DNA from: a virus
Virus record (IMG/VR): IMGVR_UViG_3300043331_002825
Location: 1 to 41,696 of that record
Direction: 5' to 3' (one strand)
DNA: 41,696 nucleotides
Shown here in pieces: positions 22,129 through 30,568 of this stretch. Under the pieces are notes generated by a model. That model had not been told where the DNA came from, did no database searches, and saw nothing but the letters and a program-made list of their open reading frames with translations. Position 1 is the stretch's first letter, and every line of letters begins with the position of its first letter. The translations under genes and the position numbers were made by a program.

Positions 22129-23394
22129 ATGTCGATCGCCCTCAAAGCCGCGGGCGCTGGCGTCGCCACCGAGACGAGCGGGGCGGCCTGTTCTCCGGCG
22201 TCTCCGGCGACGGTTGATGCAGGCGACATCCTCATCATCCACGCGTATTTTGAGGGCACGGCAACCGCTCCCAACACGCCGGCAGGCTTCACGCTGCTGA
22301 GCGGCCCGCACGTCATCCAGTCAACGATAGGCCGGCACTGGATTTACGGAAAGATTGCTGATGGTTCAGAGGACGGCGCCGCCAACGCGCTGGGCTCGCA
22401 GGCTGTCACAACGATGCGAAGCGGTCGTTGCTACAGTTTTTCCGGCCGCGTCGCCGGCACGATCACGGACCTGGTGCAGGGATTTGCTGCGACCTCCCAC
22501 GCCACGGACCCGCAGATGCCGACCGTCTCGACGACGATCGCGGGCGGGCTTGCGGTTGCGGCGATCGCGCAGAACGACAATAACGCCATAGGGAGCGCCA
22601 CGGGAGAGAGCGGCGGTGACTGGACTGCCGCCGTCGCCACCTTCAGCGCGGCGCTGACGCCCGGCCTGTCTCTGGCGCTGCAAGCGGCGACGCCGACCGC
22701 CGACCCTGGGACGATCAGCGGGGGCGCGGTTGCGACTGCGAACGACCCCTGTGGCGTGATCGGCTTCGAGATCAGGCCCTCGCTGCCGGCGGTCAGCGGA
22801 ACCGTGGCCGTCACCGCCGCGGATACGACGAGCGCCGCATCGGGCAAGGTCACGACGACCGGCACGATTGGCGTTACTGCCGCGAACACGACGGGCGCCG
22901 CCTCGGGCAAGGTCACGGTCGCCGGCACGATCGCCGCCACGCTGCAGGATACGACCGGGGCCGCCACGGGCAACGTCGGCAACCCGGCAGTCACCGGGAC
23001 GGTCTCGGTCACCACCGCGCCGACCATCGCCGCCGCCTCGGGCAAAGTCGCGACAATCGGAACGGTCGCCGCGAGCACCGAGGACACGACGGGCGCGGCG
23101 GACGGCACGGTGAGTGGCGGCGAGCAGCCGGCCGTCGTGGACGGCCCCTGGCGCCTGCTCACCGGCGAGTACCCGAAACCGCGTCGCCGCGAGGAGCGGC
23201 CGCAGCTGCCGCCGCTCATGCTGCCGCGTCTGCCGGTGCCGCCGCCGGTCGCGGCCCCGGAACTGCGGATCGTGATCGAACGGGAGTCGCCCTTCCGCGA
23301 GATCCTCGGCGCGGAGATCTCGCTGCCGCCCAAGCCGATCAAGCGCCCGGACGAGGACGCGGATCTCGCGATCGCGCTGCTGCTCGCGGCCTGA
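22129..23394 (+). CDS. Virion protein with tandem beta repeats
   Basis: A 421-residue protein. The N-terminal 220 residues form a beta-rich domain (GDILIIHAYFEGTA; HWIYGKIADGSEDGAA). Then about five repeats of 17-23 residues follow, each like GTVAVTAADTTSAASGKVT, from about residue 224 to 325. The end is proline-rich and acidic. Repeats of this kind occur in phage surface or decoration proteins and may vary in number. It lies between portal and minor head genes, so it is probably on the capsid. No enzyme motif is seen. Confidence 0.68.
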   Translation: MSIALKAAGAGVATETSGAACSPASPATVDAGDILIIHAYFEGTATAPNTPAGFTLLSGPHVIQSTIGRHWIYGKIADGSEDGAANALGSQAVTTMRSGRCYSFSGRVAGTITDLVQGFAATSHATDPQMPTVSTTIAGGLAVAAIAQNDNNAIGSATGESGGDWTAAVATFSAALTPGLSLALQAATPTADPGTISGGAVATANDPCGVIGFEIRPSLPAVSGTVAVTAADTTSAASGKVTTTGTIGVTAANTTGAASGKVTVAGTIAATLQDTTGAATGNVGNPAVTGTVSVTTAPTIAAASGKVATIGTVAASTEDTTGAADGTVSGGEQPAVVDGPWRLLTGEYPKPRRREERPQLPPLMLPRLPVPPPVAAPELRIVIERESPFREILGAEISLPPKPIKRPDEDADLAIALLLAA

Positions 23395-23397
23395 GCC

Positions 23398-24234
23398 ATG
23401 ACCGAAGACGAGATGCGCAGGGCCTTCGAGCGCGGCAAGCGGATGAACATCCGGCGCCGCACCCGGCTCATGGAAGACACGCGCAAGGAGATCGTGCGCA
23501 TGTTGAACGCGGCGCGCGGGGCCGTCCTCGCCACGCTCGCGGGGCAGCCATCGGACTACCAGCAATGGATGCTCCCGCAGCTCCAGCGGGAGATCGAGCG
23601 CGCGCTGGCGGAATTTGCGAACGCGGCCGGCGCCGAAATCGGCGGAGCCGCGAACCGCGCCTGGGAGATGGGCCGCGATCTCGTGGACGACCCGCTCGAA
23701 GCGACCGGCGTACGCGTCACCGGAATCGCGCCGCGTCTCGACACGCGGCAGCTGGTGGCCATGCGCGCCTTCCTCACCGACCGAATCAGGGATATCGGCA
23801 CCACGGCCGCAAACAGGATCAACACCGAGCTGGGCCTGGTGGTGATCGGCGCGCAGACGCCGGGCGAGGCGGTGACGGCGGTCACCGAGATCCTGGGCGA
23901 GCCGTCACGCGCGCGGGCGATCGGCATCATCCGTACCGAGATAGGCCGCGTGTACTCGACGGCCTCGCAGCAGCGTCTCGAGCAGGCGGCGCGCTTCGTG
24001 CCGGGGCTGAAGAAGCAGTGGCGCCGATCGGGGCGGCTTCATCCGCGCCCGCACCACGAGGCGGCCGACGGCCAGGTGCAGGACGTGGACGACCCCTTCA
24101 CCCTCGTCGGGCCGCGGGGCGTGGTGAAGCTCATGTATCCGCGCGATCCGGCCGCGCCGGCGGCCGAGACCATCAACTGCGGGTGCCTCTCCGTGCCCTA
24201 CAAGGCCACCTGGTCGGAGCGCGCGGCGGCCTGA
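23398..24234 (+). CDS. Minor head protein (Mu F-like)
   Basis: A 278-residue protein of the Mu F / SPP1 gp7 head morphogenesis family. The C-terminal hallmark is present: IIRTEIGRVYSTASQQRLEQ, then KKQWRRSGRLHPRPHHEAADGQ and a final ETINCGCLSVPY. These proteins sit near the portal and take part in head assembly or DNA ejection. It starts 3 nt after the previous stop. Downstream is a 98-bp gap with the second late element. Confidence 0.9.
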   Translation: MTEDEMRRAFERGKRMNIRRRTRLMEDTRKEIVRMLNAARGAVLATLAGQPSDYQQWMLPQLQREIERALAEFANAAGAEIGGAANRAWEMGRDLVDDPLEATGVRVTGIAPRLDTRQLVAMRAFLTDRIRDIGTTAANRINTELGLVVIGAQTPGEAVTAVTEILGEPSRARAIGIIRTEIGRVYSTASQQRLEQAARFVPGLKKQWRRSGRLHPRPHHEAADGQVQDVDDPFTLVGPRGVVKLMYPRDPAAPAAETINCGCLSVPYKATWSERAAA

Positions 24235-24246
24235 TACCCAGGGCCG

Positions 24247-24274
24247 AATTTATAACACGTGTTAAAAGACTCGC
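24247..24274 (+). promoter_or_regulatory. Late promoter element, copy 2
   Basis: Identical over 28 bp to 14462-14489, including the palindrome TAACACGTGTTA (24253-24264). A weak -10 (CACACT, 24289-24294) lies at the same distance as in copy 1. It precedes the capsid genes, as the I promoter does in Mu. Activator binding is inferred. Confidence 0.7.
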
Positions 24275-24332
24275 GCCGGGCGCGGCGGCACACTTCGCGC
24301 GAGTCGCCTCGGAACCCGACAGGAGCACCGAC

Positions 24333-24572
24333 ATGGCCAAGAAGGAAATCTCCGCCGCAGAAGCGATCAAGTTCTTCGGCAAGAACATCACCGTCCAGAC
24401 CGCGACGCCGGTCACCATCAGGGGCAAGGACGGCAAGGAGCGTCCCGGCTACAAGACCGCTGACGCGCCGCTCGCCGAGCAGCACGTGCTCGCCGCGCGC
24501 GACTACGGCGCCAGTGTCACGATCGTGACCATCGACGGCCGCCGGCACGAGGCGTTGAAGAAGGCGGCCTAG
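24333..24572 (+). CDS. Small head-module protein
   Basis: A 79-residue basic, beta-rich protein (SAAEAIKFFGKNITVQTATP; SVTIVTIDGRRHEALKKA). AGGAG (24321-24325) lies 7 nt before the ATG. It is the first gene after the second late element and probably highly expressed with the capsid gene. No family is recognised. Confidence 0.7.
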   Translation: MAKKEISAAEAIKFFGKNITVQTATPVTIRGKDGKERPGYKTADAPLAEQHVLAARDYGASVTIVTIDGRRHEALKKAA

Positions 24573-24576
24573 TCGC

Positions 24577-26865
24577 TTGAAGCGCATCCCGAACGACGGC
24601 ATCGTCGGCATCGCCCGCCTCCTCGAGGCGGCGACCGGCGAGTACCGCCAGATCATGGAGCTGGTGCAGGCGGCGTTGATCGCCAAGCTCGCGCTGCCGC
24701 CCGAGCGCTCCTGGATGGTCTGCATCGAGGCGATCTTCGCCGACCGCGTGATCATCCGCCGCGAGGGCCGCTTCTGGTCCTACGTCTACAAGCTCTCCGC
24801 CGACAACAAGGTGGAGCTCGCCGACGCCCAGGAGGTGGTCGAGAGCTACGTCCCGGTGGCTCTGCGCGAATCGCTCGCGGCCGCCGTATTCCTGGAGGCG
24901 AAGGACGCGGACGGCTCGGTGTGGGACGCGGTCCTGATCCGCGCCGGGCTCTCGAAGAACGGCACCTACTACCCGGACACGGTGCTGCGCGAGGCAGCGC
25001 CCCTCTTCGAGGGCGTGCGCGTCTTCGTCAAGCCCGACGATGTCCACCTGAAGGGCGGCGGCAAGGACCCCGAGCGGATCGTCGGCTGGCTGTCCGACCC
25101 GCGCTTCGTCGAGGGCAAGAGCACCGACACCGGGCACATCGCCGCCCAGTTCAACATGGCGGCGGGCGCGCGGAAGCTGCGCGAGACGATCACCGACGCC
25201 TGGAAGCGGGGAAAACGCGACCTCGTCGGCTTCTCGATCGACGCGCTGGGCAAGGCGGTCACCTCCATGCGCGAGGGCGTGAAGCGCATGGCGAAGTCCA
25301 TCATCAAGATCGATTCCGTGGATCTCATCGTCGATGCCAGCGCCGGCGGCGCCCTGGTTCGACTCGTCGAAGCCGCCGCGGGTACGGAGAACGACACCAT
25401 GAAGAAGCGCTTGCTCGAAGTCATCAAGCAGAAGCTGCCGGCGAAATTCGCGCAGCTCAACGTCGAGACCGCCACGGACGACGAGATCGAGGCGCTCTAC
25501 CGGGAGGCCGTCGCGCAACCGGCGGCCGCGCCCGCCGCGGCGCCTCCGGCGATCACGGCCGAGCAGTTGAACGAGACCATCCGCATGGTCGAGGCGCGCG
25601 CGAATGCCCGCACCGCGATCTACGGCACGAAGCTCCCGAAGACCGCGCAGGATCGCCTGTGGAAGCAGTTCGAGACCCGCGAGAAATTCACCGAGGCCGA
25701 CGTCTCCGCCGCGATCAAGGCCGAGCGCGAATACCTCGCGCCACTCGTGGAATCCGGCCGCGTGGATCTGGGCGAGCACGATGACATCACGGTCGAGGAC
25801 CGCTCCAAGAAGATCGCGTCGATGTTCGATGCCTTTTTCGACCCGAAGCACAAGGACCACGCGAGCACGCAGTCCTTCCGCGAGTGCTACATCGAGGTGA
25901 CGGGCGACCGGCGCGTCACCGGGCGCATGGAGAACGTGGACCGGGCGCGGCTGCGGGAATCGCTGGGCGAGGCGTTCCGCGAGTCGCTCGACTCCACCTC
26001 GTTCGCGAACGTGCTCGGCAACTCGATCACGCGCCGGCTCATCGCCGACTACCGCGAGAAGAACCAGTACGACGTGTGGCGCCCGGCGTGCGACGTCGTG
26101 CCGATCACGGACTTCCGCACCAACGAGCGCACCCGCTACGGCGGCTACGGAGACCTCCCGGCGGTGGCCGAGGCCGCGCCGTACGCGGCCCTCGCGAGCC
26201 CCACCGACGAGAAGGCGACCTACGCGATCAGCAAGCGCGGCGGCACCGAGGACATCACGCTCGAGATGATCAAGAACGACGACGTGGGAGCCATCCGGCG
26301 CATCCCGGTGAAGCTCGCCCGCTCGGCCAAGCGCACGCTCGCCAAGTTCGTGCTGGACTTCGTGCGCACCAACCCGACGCTCTACGACTCGGTCGCGTTC
26401 TTCCACGCGACGCACGGCAACCTCGGCTCGGCGGCGCTGGATGCGACCTCGCTCGCGGCGGCGCGGCTGCGGATGCTGAAGCAGGCGGAGCTCAACTCCG
26501 CCGACCGCCTCGGCATCGGGCCGAAGAACCTGTGGGTCGCGCTCGACGGCGAGGAGGCGGCGGTCGATCTTTTCCGCAAGAACACGAACCTCGACAAGAC
26601 GTTCGTGAACGAGCTCTCGCTCTCCGTGATGTCGGTGTGGTACTGGACCGACACCAACGACTGGGCGATCTCGGCGGACCCGATGGACATCCCCGGCATC
26701 GAGATCGGCTTCCTCGACAACCAGCAGGAGCCGGAGCTGTTCGTGCAGGACAACCCGACCGTGGGCTCCATGTTCAGCAACGACAAGATCACCTACAAGA
26801 TCCGTCACATCTACGGCGGCACGGTGGTCGAGTTCCGCGGCTGGGACAAGTCGGTCGTCGCCTGA
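24577..26865 (+). CDS. Prohead protease/major capsid protein fusion
   Basis: A 762-residue protein that joins three parts found as separate genes in Mu. The N-terminal 100 residues are of unknown fold. Residues about 100-265 look like a prohead protease, with SKNGTYYPDTVLREAA and DLVGFSIDALG (possible catalytic Ser220). Residues about 265-350 are a helical scaffold-like linker with an alanine/proline stretch. Residues about 390-762 are the HK97-type major capsid part (DVVPITDFRTNERTRYGGY; GTEDITLEMIKNDDVGAIRRIP). Processing would free the capsid subunit. The start is a TTG with poor signal; an ATG at 24655 is an alternative. Confidence 0.9.
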   Translation: MKRIPNDGIVGIARLLEAATGEYRQIMELVQAALIAKLALPPERSWMVCIEAIFADRVIIRREGRFWSYVYKLSADNKVELADAQEVVESYVPVALRESLAAAVFLEAKDADGSVWDAVLIRAGLSKNGTYYPDTVLREAAPLFEGVRVFVKPDDVHLKGGGKDPERIVGWLSDPRFVEGKSTDTGHIAAQFNMAAGARKLRETITDAWKRGKRDLVGFSIDALGKAVTSMREGVKRMAKSIIKIDSVDLIVDASAGGALVRLVEAAAGTENDTMKKRLLEVIKQKLPAKFAQLNVETATDDEIEALYREAVAQPAAAPAAAPPAITAEQLNETIRMVEARANARTAIYGTKLPKTAQDRLWKQFETREKFTEADVSAAIKAEREYLAPLVESGRVDLGEHDDITVEDRSKKIASMFDAFFDPKHKDHASTQSFRECYIEVTGDRRVTGRMENVDRARLRESLGEAFRESLDSTSFANVLGNSITRRLIADYREKNQYDVWRPACDVVPITDFRTNERTRYGGYGDLPAVAEAAPYAALASPTDEKATYAISKRGGTEDITLEMIKNDDVGAIRRIPVKLARSAKRTLAKFVLDFVRTNPTLYDSVAFFHATHGNLGSAALDATSLAAARLRMLKQAELNSADRLGIGPKNLWVALDGEEAAVDLFRKNTNLDKTFVNELSLSVMSVWYWTDTNDWAISADPMDIPGIEIGFLDNQQEPELFVQDNPTVGSMFSNDKITYKIRHIYGGTVVEFRGWDKSVVA

Positions 26866-26872
26866 GCGATAG

Positions 26873-26900
26873 TGCTGAGTGCTGAGGACCGAGGACTGAG
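26873..26900 (+). repeat. Heptamer tract, TGCTGAG/GACTGAG family
   Basis: TGCTGAG, TGCTGAG, GACCGAG, GACTGAG in 7-bp register between the capsid gene stop and the next gene. Confidence 0.9.
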
Positions 26901-26922
26901 TTAAGAACAGGAGAAAAACCCG

Positions 26923-27378
26923 ATGAAACGCACCTTCAAGGCCCTGTTAATCGCCGGCGTCCTGGCTGCGCTGGCGCTCGCGTTGCCGGTCTTCCAGCCG
27001 GTGATTGCCGCGACGCAGAACGTCACCCCGGCCGCCGGCCAGGTGGTGACGATCCCGATCCTGGTCGCCGGGCAGCGCACCGCCACGCAGACGGCGGTGG
27101 CGCGTTTCGCGATGCCGTTCCCGTGCAATGTGCTCGGCGTCAGCGCTTCGGCGCGCGCCTCGGGCGGCACCAGCCCGACGCTCACGATCGACGTCATGGC
27201 GGGCGGCGTGTCGATCCTTTCGACGCCGGTCTCGGTCACCGCGGGATCGGTCGCCGAGGCGACGGTCACCACGGCGGCGGTCGCGGACGAGGCGGTGATC
27301 ACCGTGAATACCGCCATCACCGGCACCTCGCCGACGTGGGACGACATCATGGTGTTCATCACTGTGGTGCGGAAGTAG
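26923..27378 (+). CDS. Exported beta-rich protein in the head module
   Basis: A 151-residue protein with a clear Sec signal peptide: KR basic start, hydrophobic core LLIAGVLAALALALPVF and a likely cut after IAA near residue 30. The mature part is all beta (TVTPAAGQVVTIPILVAGQ; SVTAGSVAEATVTTAAVADEAVITVN), like phage decoration proteins. AGGAG lies 9 nt before the ATG. A strong terminator follows directly. A signal peptide is unexpected for a capsid part, so the protein may act at the cell surface. Confidence 0.75.
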   Translation: MKRTFKALLIAGVLAALALALPVFQPVIAATQNVTPAAGQVVTIPILVAGQRTATQTAVARFAMPFPCNVLGVSASARASGGTSPTLTIDVMAGGVSILSTPVSVTAGSVAEATVTTAAVADEAVITVNTAITGTSPTWDDIMVFITVVRK

Positions 27379-27400
27379 CGCAGGCGGAACCCGAAAGCCC

Positions 27401-27435
27401 AAAGGGCGGGCGCGGTCAACCGCCCCGCCCTTTTT
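27401..27435 (+). terminator. Rho-independent terminator after capsid transcripts
   Basis: Stem AAAGGGCGGG (27401-27410) pairs with CCCGCCC and the following T residues (27424 onward), with TTTTT at 27431-27435. It separates the highly expressed capsid block from the connector and tail genes, which need read-through or a further promoter. Confidence 0.88.
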
Positions 27436-27443
27436 GTTGAGAC

Positions 27444-28121
27444 ATGCTCTCCGACTATCAGACTCTGGTCACCGAGCTGACGCGCGACGACGCGGGGAAG
27501 ATCGCCGTCGCCGAGCGCGACCGCGCGATCGCGCTCGCGGTCGAGCGCTACTCCAAGGACCGCCCGCAGCCCAAGGTCCAGGACGTGACCCCGGACGACG
27601 CCAACACGCTGCCGCTGCCGGCGGCGTGGGAGGCCGACTTCTCGGCGCTGGTCTCGCTCGAGTATCCGATCGCCAACGTGCCGCCGACCATGATCCTGCA
27701 GGACCGCTACGGTTTCTACCGCTCGCCCACGGGACTGAAGATCCAGGTCCTCGACGCCGTCGCCGTCGCCGCGAACAACGTGCGCGTCGCCTACACCATC
27801 CGCCACGTGGTGTCGGCGGTCGCCGACACCATCCCCGTGGGCGACCGCGAGCCCGTCGCGTGCTGGGCGGCGGCGGTACTGTGCGACGAGCTCGCGGCGC
27901 TCTACTCCGGCAACACCGATTCCACGATCCAGGCCGACACGGTGGCGAACACCTCGAAAGCCCAGGAATACGCGGCGCGGGCGAAGGGGCTGCGCCGGCG
28001 CTACCTGGACGAGCTGGGGATCGAGGACAAGCGCGCGCAGCCGGCGGGCGTGGTGGTGGATCTCGACTTCAAGGACAGCCGCGGCGAGGACCGGCTGACG
28101 CACGGGAGCGCGTACCGATGA
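27444..28121 (+). CDS. Head-tail connector-like protein
   Basis: A 225-residue protein beginning MLSDYQTLVTELTRDDAGKI and with a central YPIANVPPTMILQDRYGFYR block. Its place after the capsid gene and before tail completion genes fits an adaptor between portal and tail. No catalytic motif. It starts 9 nt after the terminator T run, without a clear ribosome binding site, and overlaps the next gene by 4 nt. Confidence 0.72.
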   Translation: MLSDYQTLVTELTRDDAGKIAVAERDRAIALAVERYSKDRPQPKVQDVTPDDANTLPLPAAWEADFSALVSLEYPIANVPPTMILQDRYGFYRSPTGLKIQVLDAVAVAANNVRVAYTIRHVVSAVADTIPVGDREPVACWAAAVLCDELAALYSGNTDSTIQADTVANTSKAQEYAARAKGLRRRYLDELGIEDKRAQPAGVVVDLDFKDSRGEDRLTHGSAYR

Positions 28122-28624
28122 TGCTCGCGATCGGCCTCGAGGGCTTCGCCGAGCTGGACGCCGCGTGGCGCCGGGCGCCGGACATCGTGCGCGAGGAGAT
28201 GACCGGCGCGATGTGGGAGGCGGAGCTGCTGCTCGAGCGGGCGGTCCAGGAGAAGACCCCGGTCGGCGTCTACGTGCTCAGGCCCTCGATCTCCGCTCGC
28301 GCGCCCGAGGTGAGCCAGGACGTCGTGATCGGGGAGGTCGGCACCTCTGTCGCGCACGCCGTGCCCGTCGAGCTGGGAACCCGCCCGCACTTCCCGCCGG
28401 TCGAGGCGCTCGAGGACTGGGTCATGAGGAAGCTGGGCGTGCCGGAGCAGGAAGCGCACGGCGTCGCATTCCTGGTGGCGCGCAAGATCGCCGCGCGCGG
28501 AACACCCGCGGTCGGCATGTTCCACCGCAGCTTCACCGAGAAACAGCCGCAGGTCGAGATCATCTTCGCGAACGCCCGGAGCCGCATCGCAGAGCGCCTG
28601 GCGGCACGAGGGGGGGCGGCGTGA
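28118..28624 (+). CDS. Tail completion protein, HK97 gp10-like
   Basis: A 168-residue protein with the pattern of the gp10/neck family: an N-terminal helix that begins GFAELDAAWRRAP, a TPVGVYVLRPSI segment, and an AHAVPVELGTRPHFPPVEAL loop, then a helix and FTEKQPQ near the end. Such proteins form the neck between head and tail. ATGA overlap with the connector gene. A run of seven G lies just before the stop. Confidence 0.78.
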   Translation: MMLAIGLEGFAELDAAWRRAPDIVREEMTGAMWEAELLLERAVQEKTPVGVYVLRPSISARAPEVSQDVVIGEVGTSVAHAVPVELGTRPHFPPVEALEDWVMRKLGVPEQEAHGVAFLVARKIAARGTPAVGMFHRSFTEKQPQVEIIFANARSRIAERLAARGGAA

Positions 28625-28627
28625 ACT

Positions 28628-29104
28628 ATGCCGGCACTCGCGGACATCCGCGCCGTGATCAAGACCAGGATCGAGACCGTGGCGGACATCGGCAAGGTGA
28701 ACGACTACGAGCGCTATGCGCGCGAGATGAGCGCGCTCAAGATGCTCTACGTGGCGAACATCGGCGGCTCGGACCAGCTGCGCGGGTGGTACTTCCGGCG
28801 CGCGACGAAGCAGGAGACCTACCTCGACCTCCAGCGCTGGGTGGTCGTGAACAACTGGACGATCCGCGGCTTCATGGCGCTGGACGACTCGGCGGGGAGC
28901 GAGAAGACCTTCGACGACCTGGTCGAGGCCGTATGCGACAAGTTCGACATGGACCCGGAGCTGATCACCGGTGCCGATCCCTGCGAGGTGATTCTCGACG
29001 AGGAGCGCGGCGGCGTGCAGGTGCCGGAGAGCGGACCCGTATTGTTCGCGGGCGTGCTGTGCCACTCGGCGCGCCTCACGCTCGCGACGCGACACTGGAA
29101 GTAG
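28628..29104 (+). CDS. Tail terminator-like protein
   Basis: A 158-residue protein starting with a helix (ALADIRAVIKTRIETV) followed by alternating strands, as in lambda gpU-type tail terminators. Its place between the gp10-like protein and the tube gene supports this. Sequence identity to a named family is not obvious by eye. Downstream lies a heptamer tract. Confidence 0.62.
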   Translation: MPALADIRAVIKTRIETVADIGKVNDYERYAREMSALKMLYVANIGGSDQLRGWYFRRATKQETYLDLQRWVVVNNWTIRGFMALDDSAGSEKTFDDLVEAVCDKFDMDPELITGADPCEVILDEERGGVQVPESGPVLFAGVLCHSARLTLATRHWK

Positions 29105-29109
29105 GCCAG

Positions 29110-29137
29110 TGCTGAGTGCTGAGTTCTGAGCACGGAG
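29110..29137 (+). repeat. Heptamer tract, TGCTGAG family
   Basis: TGCTGAG, TGCTGAG, TTCTGAG, CACGGAG in 7-bp register in the gap between the tail terminator-like gene and the gene at 29147. Confidence 0.88.
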
Positions 29138-29146
29138 AGAAAAGCC

Positions 29147-29386
29147 ATGAGCGACAAACCCGACGAATTCCACGGCCAGGGCGGCAGCTTCGTGATGAAG
29201 GACGGCAAGCGCGTGCGCGCGGAGCCGGCACCGAGGGATCACCCGGACGGCAACCGGCCGCGCGACAAGGACGGCAAGCCGCTCGATGAGCCGGCTGGTG
29301 CGGAGAACGTCGTGCGCCCGGCGGGTCCGGGCTCCACAAACGTGAAGCCGATCCGCGGCGCGAAGCCCACGTTGTCGGACGAGTGA
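29147..29386 (+). CDS. Small hydrophilic tail-module protein
   Basis: A 79-residue, charged and proline-rich protein starting SDKPDEFHGQGGSFVMKDGK. Short proteins with this start occur just before the tube gene in Mu-like siphophages; their role is unknown. It is probably unstructured. A purine-rich GGAGAG lies before the ATG. Confidence 0.68.
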   Translation: MSDKPDEFHGQGGSFVMKDGKRVRAEPAPRDHPDGNRPRDKDGKPLDEPAGAENVVRPAGPGSTNVKPIRGAKPTLSDE

Positions 29387-29406
29387 ACGCTTAACGGAGA
29401 TCTCCC

Positions 29407-30345
29407 ATGCTGAGATTCAGGCGCAAGGTCCTGCTGTTCAAGATCGAGGGCGGCGGCTACGGCGTGGACGCCGTGCCGCTCGCGGCGACCGACGGGCTGG
29501 AAGTGCGCAACCTCAGCGTGCAGCCGCTCAAGCTCTCCTACGAGGAGCGCAGCCGGGTGCTGCCCTTCTACTCCAACGACGGCAAGATCGTCACCGGCAA
29601 GTGGAGCGAGATGAGCTTCGAGATCGCGATCGCCGGCGCCGGCGGCGCGGCGGACGCGGTCGCCAAGTACGGCCCGGTGCTGCGGGCCTGCGGGCTGGCG
29701 CAGACGATCAACGCCGGCGTCTCGGTGCAGTACGACCCGGTATCCATCGGCGAGGAATCGGCGACGAGCTACTTCCAGGTGGACGGCCGCCAGCACAAGG
29801 TGCTGGGCGCCCGCGGCTCGAAGTTCGGGATGATGATCAAGGCGGGCGCGATCCCGGTGTTCCAGTTCAGCTTCATCGGGCTGCACGTGCAGACCACCGA
29901 TACGGCGCTCACGCCCGCCGATCTCTCCGGCTTCAAAAAGCCCCTCGCGGCGAACAACGCCAACACCACGCCCTTCACGCTGCACGGCTTCGCCGGCAAG
30001 TTCCGCGAGTTCACCTTCGACATGGGGTTGACGACGCCCTACCGCAACCTGATCGGCTCGGAGTCGGTGCAGATCCTGGGCCGTAAGCCCACGGGCAAGA
30101 TCACGCTGGAGTCGGAGCTGGTCGCCGCGAAGGACTGGTGGACGATCATCAAGGGCGAGACGCTGGGCGCGCTCGCGATCACCCACGGCACCGCGGCCGG
30201 CAACAAGGTCACGTTCGACGCGCCCAACGTGCAGATCACCGAGCCGGACGAGCCGGACGAGGACGGCGTGATGATGCTCACCGCAGCGCTCGACCTGATT
30301 CCCGGCGCGAACGGCAACGACGAGTTCCGCATCAAGACGTTGTAG
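29407..30345 (+). CDS. Tail tube protein
   Basis: A 312-residue major tail protein. It has a beta-rich tube domain (GVDAVPLAATDGLEVRNLSV; RSRVLPFYSNDGKIVTGKWS) and a C-terminal immunoglobulin-like part. Position upstream of a frameshifting chaperone pair and the tape measure gene confirms its role as the stacked tube of a long non-contractile tail. GGAG (29397-29400) lies before the ATG. A structured 273-bp region with a terminator follows, which would give this gene extra transcript. Confidence 0.86.
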   Translation: MLRFRRKVLLFKIEGGGYGVDAVPLAATDGLEVRNLSVQPLKLSYEERSRVLPFYSNDGKIVTGKWSEMSFEIAIAGAGGAADAVAKYGPVLRACGLAQTINAGVSVQYDPVSIGEESATSYFQVDGRQHKVLGARGSKFGMMIKAGAIPVFQFSFIGLHVQTTDTALTPADLSGFKKPLAANNANTTPFTLHGFAGKFREFTFDMGLTTPYRNLIGSESVQILGRKPTGKITLESELVAAKDWWTIIKGETLGALAITHGTAAGNKVTFDAPNVQITEPDEPDEDGVMMLTAALDLIPGANGNDEFRIKTL

Positions 30346-30532
30346 GGATACGAGCCCGGAGGTTGAGGAAGCCGGACCCACCGGCTGCACAACGAGAGCC
30401 GGGCGCGAAACGAAAAACGTAGTGCGGGCGGTGGGTCCGCCCTCACATGGAATCCCCCGCGCGCGGCGTTCCCCAGGCCGGGCCGCGCGAGGAAGACGGC
30501 ACCACAGAAAAGCCGACGGCCGGGGGCTTCGC
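30346..30532 (+). other. Structured non-coding region after the tube gene
   Basis: No convincing gene is seen. A perfect 11-bp inverted repeat, CGGACCCACCG (30373-30383) and CGGTGGGTCCG (30429-30439), encloses 45 nt that contain GCCGGGCGCGAAACGAAAA. A close copy of that segment (GCCGGGCGCAAAACGAAAG, 30591-30609) lies just before the chaperone gene. The region may fold as an RNA or act as a processing site. Confidence 0.5.
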
Positions 30533-30568
30533 GACGGGCGAGCCTGAGAAGCTGGCCCGTCTTTTTTT
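30533..30568 (+). terminator. Rho-independent terminator in the tail operon
   Basis: GACGGGC (30533-30539) pairs with GCCCGTC (30555-30561), with an inner AGC/GCT stem, followed by seven T (30562-30568). It sits between tube and chaperone genes and would reduce transcription of later tail genes relative to the tube. Confidence 0.88.

Noticed and set aside
24517-26808. A 763-codon open frame on the minus strand over the capsid gene
   Set aside because: It is a GC-rich shadow of the plus-strand capsid fusion; its translation is a low-complexity Arg/Val/Leu/Asp string with no motif. The same holds for long minus-strand frames at 19170-21170, 33543-35525 and 36323-38398.
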